Assembly: GCA_963576785.1 (NCBI GenBank)
Contig: OY756144.1
Location: forward strand, 806,001-870,000
Reading direction: 5' to 3'
Length of the DNA: 64,000 nt
Origin: Chlorophyllum brunneum
Lineage: Eukaryota; Basidiomycota; Agaricomycetes; Agaricales; Agaricaceae
The notes beneath the pieces were generated by a model. The model worked only from the letters and a program-made list of their open reading frames with translations. It searched no databases and was not told the DNA's origin. Positions 23,759 to 34,310 of this stretch are shown in pieces (position 1 is the first letter of the stretch; every line of letters begins with the position of its first letter). A program made the translations under genes and the position numbers.

Positions 23759-25351
23759 ATGGCATCGAGGGATCAAGGTGTCACTATCTTCCGTCGGTTT
23801 TATGAAGAGAATAAAGGGAAAGGCCAAGAGGGATGGGTAAAGCTGGTCCAGGAGCTCAGGGAAGGTGACGCCCAGCATCTGGCGGACTTTCTAGATCCAG
23901 TACGCTATCATCGTTGTCAGCCACACTCACTCGCTGAAGTCCTACTGGATTCCATCACAATTCTCAGCTGCTTCATGATGAGGCCAATAAACTCGAGCCT
24001 GACGAACGAGAATTTATATTATCTCGCCTCGCTACTCTCTCGAAAGAGAGATATGTCATTCCGCAGAACCACAAGTTGGCAGAAATAGAACTTGACCTTG
24101 CCAAAGGACCCAAAGACGGGGGAGGCTTTGCTGATGTTTTCAGAATCACGTCTCACGGCCAGACGATATGTGTGAAGGCGGTTCGTGTGTTTCAAATAGA
24201 TGATAATACAAGATACCTGAGAGTGAGTGTCAACGCTGCTTGATATGAAATTTCCTCAATCAGAGGTGTAGGCACACATGAGAGAGCTGACGACATGGGC
24301 CCACTTTTCCCATTCGAACATTCTTCCCTTCTATGGCGTGTTTCAGTCTGGTGATGCAGAGAGGATTTGTCTCGTCTCTCCATGGATGGACAATGGAAAC
24401 CTTCATAATTATCTACAAAGACCCCCCCCACCACCTCCGCGACTTCTGGTGGGTATTTAGCAGTCCGTGGCCCCTGTTGGACGATGTCCTGACTGTGCCC
24501 TAGGTTTCTGACATTCTGGCTGGATTACAACATTTGCATAGCCAGAACATCGTTCACGGAGACTTCTCAACAGTATGTGTAGTCTGTAATTCATACTCCA
24601 CCCTGGAATGATCTCTCCATTTGCAGAATAATGTTCTCATATCGGATGAAGGGCGTCCATTGATCACAGATTTCGGGATATCTTACGTTGCGAGAGCAAG
24701 CAGGGTGAATCCATCTCAACCGACGAGTAGCATGGTACGGTATACCGCGCCGGAGCTGCTCGGCAGCGGAGTCGAGGGTGAAGAAGACAGTGGGGGCGAA
24801 AGTGAAGGCGAAGGCGATGGTGATGGCGACGGTGATGGAAAGGTGTTGCCAACAACAGCAAGTGATATCTGGTCATTCGGTTGCGTCTCTTGCGAGGTCA
24901 GGATGTCTTTCTTTCGATCGCAATTGCTACCAAACTGACTTGACTACTCGACGTATTCCAGGTCTACACACGCAAAGTCCCTTTCCCTAGCTATAAGCAG
25001 GACTACAATGTAATAATTGCCTTGAGCAAAGGAAAAACTCCCCGCAGCAAAGGTGGCGAAATTCCGGGAGAGATGTGGGAGATGATCAAAGAATGCTGGG
25101 CTCGTGAACCTACGGATCGGCCCACTTGCGACGAGATCCGATCCAAGTATCTCAGTGCAGAAGCTGAGGTACCTGTAGAAAACTCAAAGATGGTTGCGGA
25201 CTGCAATGCATTCTTGAAGGAAATGAAGGCGCAGTCGGGTTTTCAGGTCAATCACAAGCGCATTCGTCTGATTTTGCGTCAGGTATGTGAATTCCTTGAC
25301 CAGCGCAACAACCAACGTCCACTGACCACTCCAAGAGCTGAAAGGCAGTGA
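23759..25351 (+). CDS. Single-domain kinase-like protein with acidic and polyproline insertions
   Basis: This is the first of the plus-strand single-kinase genes. The N-terminal module ends in EGDAQHLADFLDP, followed after an intron by LLHDEANKLEPDEREF. The kinase fold shows the glycine loop GGGFADVF, beta-3 lysine in ICVKAVR, HGD replacing HRD, an intact DFG (ITDFGISYV), APEL and SDIWSFGCV. The catalytic-loop lysine is changed (HGDFST where paralogues have HGDLKT). Two insertions are private to this copy: six prolines in the loop after the hinge (24421-24440) and about 20 acidic and glycine residues after APELL, encoded by a GGCGAT/GGTGAT-like repeat. The C-terminal exon has a donor at 25281; removing or keeping that intron gives the same stop at 25349-25351. 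An upstream ATG at 23705 is possible. It is tyrosine-kinase-like in style, and competence is uncertain. Confidence 0.78.
24803..24845 (+). repeat. GGYGAY-type microsatellite inside a kinase coding exon
   Basis: Imperfect repeats of GGCGAA, GGCGAT and GGTGAT encode a Gly-Glu then Gly-Asp run. Paralogous kinases have only two to four acidic residues here, so the tract has expanded in this copy. Confidence 0.75.
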
Positions 25352-25963
25352 GATATTGAGTAGAGTGCGATCCGTTCTTTGAAGGTATAACTAACCCCCA
25401 GATCCGCGATGGTAGAAATGGATTGACCCATGAAAGAATATACAGGAAGTACTCGCGGGGGCCAGGATGTATTTTGCTAGTGTGCGGTACTATGGAATGA
25501 TATAAGCTTCGTCGGGTATGATACACAGCAGCTGGCGAATATGTTAGATAACGATAAAGATTGGTGTTCATCATGAAAGTTATTCAATAAAGGAACCTGT
25601 AGATGGTCGTAGTGGTCGTCTGTCTCTTTCTCCTCCCGTTTCCCGTTCCTTGCCTTTTTTTCTGATGTGAAGGCCCGGGTAGCAGAACTACAACTTCGTC
25701 GATGACTCTCGCAATGGCCGATTTCTGCATTACCCTTTCCCAGATTGTTTGGGGCCCGTTGGAGATAAATGCAATTTGTTTGCTCAATCACTCAACATTC
25801 GATGTTTAACGTTGAACCGGGGCCTCGGCCTATTTACCTATATGAAAATTGTTAGTACTAGTACACTTGGCGGCGCTAACTTGGAGTCAACTTTCCCCGT
25901 GACAAGAGCCAGGAACGTCACAGATTTCACGCAGGGTCCTCTGGATCACTTACTCCACACAGG
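25352..25963. other. Intergenic with a relic of a kinase N-terminal module
   Basis: Around 25515-25556 the plus strand reads DTQQLANMLDN in one frame, close to the module of the next gene (DDAQQLANMLDS, about 26080-26115). Nothing else of a gene is visible, so this is a degraded fragment of a further paralogue or a stray duplication. Confidence 0.5.
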
Positions 25964-27444
25964 ATGGCCGCCAGTACAACAAGCTCTCTCGACATTCATG
26001 CCAGCGAATGCCGTGATCTCGTACTAAGGATCGCGCGACACGGAGACTGGAACACAATTTTGGCCGGAGTACAAGCAGATGATGCACAGCAGCTGGCGAA
26101 CATGCTAGATAGCGTATGTACCTGGCCATTCGGATATCGCGTGTTGATGTCGCATCCAAACAGATGGTGCACGACGAGGGGGCCACCCTCAGAGCTAATG
26201 ATAATGAGTTTATTCTATCCCTTATCGCCGCACTCGCCAAAGACTTTCATGTCATCCCCCAATACCATGTGCCGATAGGGGTCCAGTTTAGTGATATACC
26301 CTACTGGGGAGGAGGCAATGCGGATGTATACCGAGGAGATTACCACGGGAACGCAGTGTTCGTGAAGGCGGTCCGTTCGTTCAATGAGAGAAGTAATATG
26401 CGAATGCTGAGAGTGAGCCTCAACGTCCTATGGCTCAGTTCCACATACCTACTGACCACTTAGGAGCACATGAAAGACTTCGTAATATGGGCCCATCTCT
26501 CTCATCCTAATATTCTGCCATTCTACGGTGTATTCCCTCATGGGGAGGCTCTCCGAGTTTGTCTTGTCTCTCCAGAGATAACCAAAGGAAATCTTCACGT
26601 CTATTTACAAACCAACCCTGGTACGTCACCACTATCCCTGGTGAGTGTGCAAGGGCGTATTTCATCCACCATCTGATGACCTAGTTAGCTTTCCGATACC
26701 CTGGCTGGGTTACAGTACTTGCACTGCCGGAATATTGTTCACGGGAATCTCAAGACGGTACGCTGAGTGTGGGATTCATGGTTCAACCAGAAGCCGACAG
26801 CCTAATTCACAGAGCAATGTCCTCCTAACGAATGAAGGGCGCGCACTTGTGGCGGATTTCGGGATATCTTACGTCGTGAAAGCTAGCGGGCTGAACATAT
26901 CTCAATCAACCACCAGCACAGTTCGGTACACCGCACCGGAGCTCTTCGAAGGTGAGGGAGACGTACCAACGACACTGAAAAGCGACATCTGGTCATTCAG
27001 CTGCGTCTGTTGCGAGGTTAGGGTGCTCTTCTCTATGTCGTATTCACTACCGAATTGACACTGCTCGACATATCGCAGGCCTACACACGCAAGATCCCTT
27101 TTTCTAGATATAGGCAGGATCATAGTATAATACTTGCCCTAGCGAGAGGAAAGAACCCCTACAGACTAGACCCTCAGGCCGGGATTTCGGGACAGATGTG
27201 GGAGATGGTGAATGAATGTTGGAGTCGCACACCTTCCAATCGGCCCACTTGCGATAAGATCCGATCCAAGTATTTCGGTGCCGAAGACGACAGACCAGTC
27301 ACAAACTCACAGATGACTGCAGACCGCGATGCCTATTGGAAGACAGTGAGGGCGAACTCGAGTGCGATCAATTACGAGCGCGTTCGTCATATATTGCGCC
27401 AGGTTTGTAATTCCTTGATAGGGATAACAGTCAGACTTCCTTGA
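25964..27444 (+). CDS. Single-domain kinase-like protein with HGN catalytic loop (likely pseudokinase)
   Basis: The helical module reads DDAQQLANMLDS, followed after an intron by QMVHDEG. The kinase fold keeps GGGNADVYRG, lysine in VFVKAVRSF, DFG (VADFGISYVV), APELF and SDIWSF. The catalytic aspartate is replaced by asparagine: the exon reads IVHGNLKT (about 26735-26757). The invariant Trp-Ser-Phe-Gly stretch reads WSFSCVCC. Loss of the aspartate predicts a dead or very weak enzyme, although its sister gene at 34311 (same exon plan, about the same length) retains HGD. The final exon is uncertain: a donor follows ILRQ at 27402, and using it would extend the gene to a stop near 27500. It starts 613 bases after the preceding kinase gene, with its own promoter. 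Confidence 0.75.
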
Positions 27445-27908
27445 CGTTCTCAAAGGCTGAAACACCCCCTCGAAGGTGGTTTGCAAGTTTGAGAGGGTAG
27501 CGGACGGAAAGAAGTACATTCGAAATTTTTTATACGAAGATTAGAATTATTATAATTAATTGGCATCCGGGGTGATAAGATCATAGGGAGTAAGAAGTCA
27601 GAGATTAGGGAGATACGAAGTGTGTAAGAAAGGAAATGGTTTTTGAGTTTCTGCTGAATGGTGCTGGCCCTCACAGGGTCTTCGCATCGTCGTATTGGTA
27701 CGGCCACACTCGACCCTCCTTTTAGAAGCCACAACTTCAAGAAAAAGATTGCAACTTCCAAGCCAGACAGCACCGGTCGCGTACCAGATCAGACACGGTC
27801 CTACGCATACTAGCGCGCTTTCTTGCAGAAGGGACTGAAAGGATGTGGACGAGGAGCCCCCCCAGTGGGTGTCAAGATCTCGGCACCACGGTTCTCGGCA
27901 ACGCTCCT
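27445..27908. other. Intergenic between convergent kinase genes
   Basis: It holds the possible last exon of the upstream plus-strand gene (to about 27500) and the 3' flank of the minus-strand cluster. No other gene is seen. Confidence 0.4.
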
Positions 27909-29468
27909 TTACTCCATTTCGAATGTCCGTGACAGAATATGAAGAACACGCTCGTAGTCGACTACATAGCTCGACTTCTCCTTCATTGTCTCCCAGAAGG
28001 CGTCGCGGTCTGCAGTCACTCGTGAGTGTGCTGCAGATTTACTGTCCTCCGCCTTGAAATAGGTCGATCGAATTTCGTCACAAGTCGGCCGACTGGGAAG
28101 CTCGCGATCCCAGCACTTGTTCATCATCTCCCACATTTCTTGTGGGATCAGATCGTTTGTATGCAAGGGGTCAGGTAGTTTCCCCGGAACCTCTCCCCTT
28201 ATTAGGGCAACCATTACATTCAAATCCCGCTTGTAGTTCGTGAAAGGAGTCTTGCGTGTATAGACCTCAGGTAAAGTGGATTAGCTGACTAGTGACTACG
28301 AAGGAGGAAAGGTGCACCGACCTCGTAAGAGACACAACCGAATGACCAGATATCACTTTTCAGTGTCGGCATCGCGTCTTCATCGTCCTCGACAAGCTCT
28401 GGTGCTGCATACCTTACCGAAGTAGTAACTGGTTGAGTTGCAACCACCCGGCTGGCTCTCGCAATGTAAGATATCCCGAAATCGGCGAGCAATGCACGCC
28501 CCTCATCCGATACGAGAACATTGCTCTGCACGGAAGGTCAGTTCTCTGGACCACCAATTACGCGTTCAGCATACCGGCTTGAGGTCTCCGTGAATAGTAT
28601 CTTGATCATGTAGATATTGTAGACCGGCTAGTACATCAAATACCTAGGATGTCGTTAGGACACGCGTCGGCAGGAAGAACACGCTACCGAACGCTCACCA
28701 GAAGTGATCGAGGCATGCCGGCTGGGTGTTCTTGTAGATAACTTTGTAGATTGCCGTTGGACATCCAAGGCGACGCAAGACAGATTCTCTCCGCTTCGCC
28801 ATGACGAAACACGCCATAGAAGGGAAGAATATTCGGATGAGAAAGATGCGACCATGTCGTAATGTCTTTCATGTGTGCCTACAACCTTAGTTAAGAAACA
28901 GGAGTGTCGAGTAGCGTAGGAGCTCACTCTCAACAACGACGCATTTTCTTGTCTCGTGAACGACCGTATCATCTTTACGCTCATCAGTTGGCCCTGAAAT
29001 GATACTTGGTAAACATCTGAAAAACCTCCCCCCTGACTGATTGCACCCGAGAGGTCGAATTCCATTCCTGTCAGTTCATGGCACCGCGGAACCACGAATG
29101 TCTCCTTGGAGATAATAGCGAGACGGGACAGGACGAATCCCCTCTTGTCCGAATTGAGGACCACAGGTTCATCGTGAAGCATCTGAGTGTTGTGATGAAA
29201 TGTAAATATCCAGTGTAGGATTACCTCAAATACAGGAGATAACATACCAGGTCCAGGTAGTCCGCCAAATGCTGGGCATCATCTTTCTCGAGTCGCAGAA
29301 CTAGCTCTTTCCACTTGGCTTGCCCTCTGATTTTGAATAACTGTTCGCTGCAGAGGGTAGCTAGGACAGAAACTCTCAGTAGGATGAACAAAAAAAGGAA
29401 GATGACGATATGCTCGTACCATGGATGGACATAGCCTCATCCCCATTGATCTTGATACGCACCGTCAT
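27909..29468 (-). CDS. Kinase-like unit, third module of cluster C (catalytic motifs intact)
   Basis: Module ELVLRLEKDDAQHLADYLDL leads after an intron into QMLHDEP and a kinase fold with GGGFSDVYQ, lysine in LMSVKMIRSF, HGDLKP (about 28590), DFG in LADFGISYIA, APELV and SDIWSFGCV. All catalytic residues needed are present apart from the family-wide arginine-to-glycine change in HRD. If the unit is a separate gene, the start is the ATG at 29466-29468, joined by an intron of about 56 bases (GTACGAG donor, TCCTAG acceptor) to the exon beginning ATLCSEQLFK. That start is only 9 bases from the stop of the preceding unit, so it is likely that this is the last third of a triple-kinase gene. Its closest relative in the window is the gene at 36315-37785. 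Confidence 0.72.
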
Positions 29469-29477
29469 GTAAGAAAC

Positions 29478-30908
29478 CTAGAATTCCAGAGGTAGCGAGA
29501 GACTTGCCTTGTGGAGTATGTAGTGGACTCGAAGCAACCTCTCCGCCGTCATCACCGAGTTGTTCCTTGCTCCTTTCCGAGTTTTGACCACCTCATCCCT
29601 GTGCATGAGATAGCTCTGGATTTGCTCCTGACGTGCTCTGATACCTTTGGCTTCAAATCGCTGTGTAATTTCCTGGGCAGTTGGTCGTTCCTTCGGTTCA
29701 CGTGCCAAGCAGGAGCTAATCAATTCTTGCATGTCGTCGTTTTCGTCCATACCCAACCTGAACTCGGAGATCCCTGGGATAGCTAGCTGCTCAGGTAACG
29801 CCCTCGATGTCATGACCTTTTTATGCTCAGTAATACCACAAACACTGGGCAGGGGACCGTATCATACCTCGTAACAGATACACCCAAAAGCCCATATATC
29901 GCAGGGCTTCTCACTGGATTTGGCACGCGAGAGCTCCGGGGCTAACCAGCTTGGATGTCCAGTAGTACTGGTATTAACCACACCAGAGGCGGTCCGCACG
30001 GTCGACATCCCAAGGTCGGTGATACACGCTCTCCCCAAATAGTCCACGAGCACATTTGACTACAAGGCTCAGCATCTACCTGGTAGAATGAGAAAATTGC
30101 ACGATACCATTTTGAGCCGACCATGGACAATATCCTCATCGTGGAGATACTCAAGACCACTGATGATATCATAGATCTAGGCGTTTTAGGTATTGAGGTC
30201 CAGCACACCTGGAGACACTCACGAAATTGTCGCGAGGCATTGATGAGTTCCTCTCCAAATATTCAGCGAGTGTACTCCTCTCTTTCCAAGGAGTCACAAT
30301 GCAGAACCGCGTGGGGTCTTCATTCAGGTAATGGACGCCATAAAAAGGCAAGATATTCGGATGATCAAGTCGCGCCCATTGGACGACATCTTTCACGAAT
30401 ATCTAACCCCGGGAGAATGTCAGAAGGAGGCCAAGGCTCTTGGAAGAACAGACCTTGGACATGGGATCCGCATCCAATTGTTTGAATACCTTCACACACA
30501 ACCGTTGTTCGCCACGGCGACCTCGATGAATGTCACAGAAACCTCCTGCACGCGGCTCGGGGTCCAACTTTATATCACCTAACACAAGATGCTGCGGATA
30601 TAGCCTCAGTGTTTCGGAGAGCCGGCACAACATCGCAGTAGCACGCGTTGCAAGATCCGACCGAGGGGAGGGAGATAAGAACGATCTCATGCTCACAAGC
30701 AGGAGGAAGTTCACGAGTAATTGCGCTCGATCGCCTTTCAGCTCTTGCAGGGCCTGAGTCTTTTGCGGGTTTTCCAGCACGAGTGACAGAATTCCTGAGA
30801 GATCCAGTCGGGGATTCACTGACAAGATGTCGCGAGCCTCCGATACTGAGAAGCGATCAGTCCGGGAGAGTTCAAAAGAAATCAACGAATCGTACCAGGA
30901 CTAGACAT
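29478..30908 (-). CDS. Kinase-like unit, second module of cluster C (pseudokinase)
   Basis: Helical module KGDRAQLLVNFLLLV precedes a kinase fold with the glycine loop GGFCDIHRG, lysine in LCVKVFKQL, APEL and CDIWAFGCI. The catalytic loop reads HGRLKM (about 30115), with the aspartate replaced by arginine. The DFG motif reads DLG (ITDLGMSTV). The fold is therefore probably a pseudokinase. As a separate gene it would start at ATG 30906-30908, followed by a 51-base GTACGA..CTCAG intron, and would stop at 29478. Alternatively an intron of 50 bases (GTAAGT..TTCAG) joins it in frame to the unit upstream, and a GCAAGT donor before its stop could join it to the unit downstream. Both joins would make one three-kinase protein like genes A and B. 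Confidence 0.7.
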
Positions 30909-30955
30909 GATTTCGACGGTGTCAATCTGAAGCGCATGAGTTGTTTGATGGTCGA

Positions 30956-33125
30956 TCAAGCCGGGATGGTACTTACTTCGTCGAGAATACGCTGGACTTC
31001 ACCCAGATCAACCTTGGTTGTGACTGTACCTGCGACCGTCGCACGGACTGTGGCGTTTTGCGTCCCATCGTCCTGCCGACTGGCTCCCTGGCTCTCAAGC
31101 TTGTCCAATATTTCTCTACATGTTGGTCGTTTGTCTGGGTCCTTTGACCAACACCAATTCATCAGCTCCCATGATTCGTCGTCAACCCTGTCTCTGGGGT
31201 CCGCTTCGGGCTCCTTGTCGCGTCGTGCAGGAAGCTCACCCCTGGTTACTGCCAGAGGGATCCTGAGGTGGGCAAAAGGACCTCCCGTGGAGTGAAATGG
31301 TAACCGTCTGGATAGGATCTGACGCACGACATGAGTGCTGCTCGCTTGAGAAATTCACACATACCTCGTAACAGACACACCCGAAAGCCCATACATCACT
31401 AGCTCGAGTAGTACGTGCCTCCTCTTGCAACAGCTCGGGAGAGACCCAACGTTCTGTGTAGCCGGAGGCCTTATCTGGATCGTTCGTGAAGCCTAGGGTT
31501 CGGTCTGTACGAATAATGGATGACCCAAAGTCCGCTATGCAAGCTCGTCCAGATTGATTCACAAGGATGTTCATCTAGTTGGCAAACTACTCGTCAGTCG
31601 GGGAAAAATGGATACAGTAGAGTCTTTTACCGCTTTGAGATCTCCGTGGATTACGTTCTCCTTGTGGAGGTATTCAAGACCCAATGCGACATCGTGGACC
31701 TAAGTGGGTTTGTATGAGCGCAGAGAAGACTCCATGATAAACAGCGAGCTCACCAGTGGTTTCCGAGGCGCATCCGGTTTCTCCTTGAGGTAAGTCTCAA
31801 CATTTCTATTCTCCATCCAGGGCGAGACGAGACAGATCTGTTCCTTTCCCTCGTCGAGATAGAATATCCCGTAGAAAGGGACTATGTTAGGGTGTTGGAG
31901 TTGACCCCACACGATCGCCTCCTCCGCATAGAGCTTTCGTACCACAACCGAATCAGTAGGTGGAATATTGGACGGATGTAGACCAAAACAAACCTTGAGT
32001 ACCTTCTCCACATCGCTACCTGTCCGCACAAGTTTTAAACAGAGCATCAGGGAACCTTGTTTTCCCGAGTGAATATCACCGAACGCCCCGCCATCATAAC
32101 GGGGCTTAAAGTCGGTGATATCCTTCAACACGTACCAGCTCGGGTAGAGCATCGAAGATCCACAGAGCTTTCGGAGGGCCACAAAAGTGTGCTTCCGAAG
32201 CCAGGGCATTGAAGCATTTGGGGGCTCCGATAACAACTATCAGGTCGAAGGCAGTGAGTGATATGTACAAAGGGGCTGGGGCCAATTGTCACCTGGTACA
32301 AGAAATTGATGATGGATTGAGCGCGCCCTTCTTTCAGGCCCTCCATGACCTTTCGTTTCTCAGGGGTGCTCAGGATGCTTGCGAGTGTGAACAAGGCGAT
32401 CAACGCAGCCTAGAGGGATCAGCTGGATTGAGTAAAGTGAACCCATTGTGGACAAAGAGGGTACGGCTTTCACCTTTGGGTCGTCCTTCACTGGTGTTAA
32501 AGCGACCGGTGCTACAGGCTCTGGGGCTGCTCTTCCAGCTTCGTTCACGGCAGACGTTGGTGAGCCATCGTTTCCCGAGCCCTCGCTCTGGCCTGATGAA
32601 TTACATGTATCACTGCTGGGTCTGTCTGGGAACACATAGCTGATTGTGAAGCAGGAATCACGGACCTGATTGCCGTCCCTTGAATCTTCTCGATTATCTG
32701 ATCGAGTTCATGGTGCCACCGTTCTACTTCTTGCTTCATCTCGCTCTTATGCTCCGGGGTCGTGGAAGTTTCCCTCTCCCAAACTCGAACACACACCAGG
32801 ATTTTCTCCAACGTGCTGGAATAGCCCAGCCACATTACAGGATACGATTTCAGCACCGGTCAAAAAGAACTCACGCGGCACTTTCCTCGATGCGAGTAGC
32901 CCCTTGAGATTTTACCCTCAGTGCTAGTTGCATGCTCTTCGCTCCTAGTTCCTGTAGGATCAATCAGTACCGACCCCGTCGAAGCTCTCACATCACTTTG
33001 CTCGCCTTAAGACCAGCTACATCCTTACGAGACTCGAAAATTTTCAACGCCAGATCATCTATTGGTGGCGTCAGCAGCCCATAAAGACTCAAACCAGGGA
33101 AAGCAGTACCGAGGTGTGCAGGCAT
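30956..33125 (-). CDS. Kinase-like unit, first module of cluster C, with long N-terminal extension
   Basis: The start chosen is the ATG at 33123-33125 (MPAHLGTAFPGLSLYGLL), although an upstream methionine near 33205 is possible. The N-terminal part is helical (LALRVKSQGATRIEES, then SEMKQEVERWHHELDQIIEK), followed by a low-complexity serine/glycine/proline segment. The helical module is KEGRAQSIINFLYQV. The kinase fold has GGAFGDIHSG, lysine in LMLCLKLVR, HGDLKA (about 31645), DFG in IADFGSSII, a variant SPELL in place of APEL, and SDVWAFGCV. These residues are compatible with activity. The last codons before the TGA at 30956 can be spliced away by a canonical GTAAGT donor that joins the unit in frame to the next kinase. 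The coiled N-terminal region is unique among the kinase genes here and could mediate assembly; that is inference. Confidence 0.7.
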
Positions 33126-33452
33126 GGTACGTGGGAGGAAGGTGTGAGTGACTGAGCGGTGTAGCTGATTGATTGATCGCCGATAAGAGGGCTTGAAAGG
33201 GTCCATAAGATTGTCAAGATAGCAGACGGCAGGCACATTTTTAGCTCTGGTAGCAACTAGTGGTCGAATCGGCGGAGAATCCACACTCAGCGGGTTGTGT
33301 CGCCTTACCGCTGGAGTGGCAGGGAGCCAGGATCAGCACCTATCGCACTAACAGGCCAGCCAGTCACACTTCCCTACATATTCGATAAGAGTGCAAGTTA
33401 ATCAACACATTCAACTACATCAGGGTTAATGCAAGTCAGCCACTGGTTTGTT

Positions 33453-34160
33453 TCAGTTGTCTAACTCCCGTGTAAGATGGCCAATTCTCTTTGCATAGCA
33501 GTAGAGGAACCACACACCTTGCCCAAGAATGCGAAGAACACGTCCGTGGTTGACCTGATAGTTCGACTTCTCTTTCATTGTCTCCCAGCACGCGTCATGG
33601 TCCGCATCCACCTGTGGGTTTTCCGCAGGTTTACGGCTTTCTGTCTCGAAATAGGCCGATCGACCCTCGTGGGAAGTTGGCCGAGCAGGGCTCATTCATC
33701 ATCTCCACATTTCCAGCGGAATTACATCGCTTGTAGCCCAGGGGTCTGGCGGTCTCCCTGGAACCTCTTCCTTCATTATGTTGAGATCTTATTTGTAATT
33801 CGAGAAAAAGATCTTGCGTGGATTGGAATACCGACTTAAAATCATTGTGCATAATCTCTTTGATTATGGGGTTATTTGTAGCCCTGGTAGTACATCGGAA
33901 AGCCTGGGATGTGATTAAGACGTCTGTTCGCAGGAAGAACTGTCACTGACTGCTCACCAGAAGCAACCGGGACTTTCCAGCGCGGTTGTCTTGTAGATAA
34001 CTTCGTAGATTCCATTGGACATCCAAGGTGGGACGGGACATATATTTTCGCCATGACACAAGCCGGGAAAAATATCCGGATGAGAAAGATGCGCCCATGT
34101 CGCGAGGTCCGTCATGCGTCTATAGCTTTGGTTCGGTATCATAACGTCAAGCAGCATCTG
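33453..34160 (-). pseudogene. Decayed kinase-like gene
   Basis: Pieces align with the gene at 36315-37785. They are the alpha-C/beta-4 region (DLATWAHLSHPDIFP, about 34090-34140), the hinge (PPWMSNG) and the C-terminal tail (AENPQVDADHDACWETMKEK, about 33560-33620). The whole section with the catalytic loop, DFG and APE motifs is missing. One base is lost in the stretch corresponding to EMWEMMN (GTGGAGATG where paralogues have GTGGGAGATG), which shifts the frame. The N-terminal module is absent. It is a clear remnant. Confidence 0.8.
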
Positions 34161-34310
34161 GGCAGTAAGAAGCTGGTAAGAGTGTCACCATGACAAGAAG
34201 TGCTCAGTCGTGATATGCGCTATATGTACATGTGTGACTCAGAGGCCCATATATAACACATCCTGTAGTGTACAACTTCATTTATTTCTTGATCACCCAC
34301 CACACACTGA

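Noticed and set aside
30648..31295. Plus-strand open frame of 215 codons
   Set aside because: It runs antisense to the C-lobe of one kinase unit and the N-terminus of the next, both of which show clear kinase motifs.
32209..32643. Plus-strand open frame of 144 codons
   Set aside because: It is antisense to the linker and helical module of the first unit of cluster C.
33453..34160. Counting the 33.5-34.2 kb remnant as a working kinase gene
   Set aside because: The catalytic loop, DFG and APE sections are absent and the frame is shifted.
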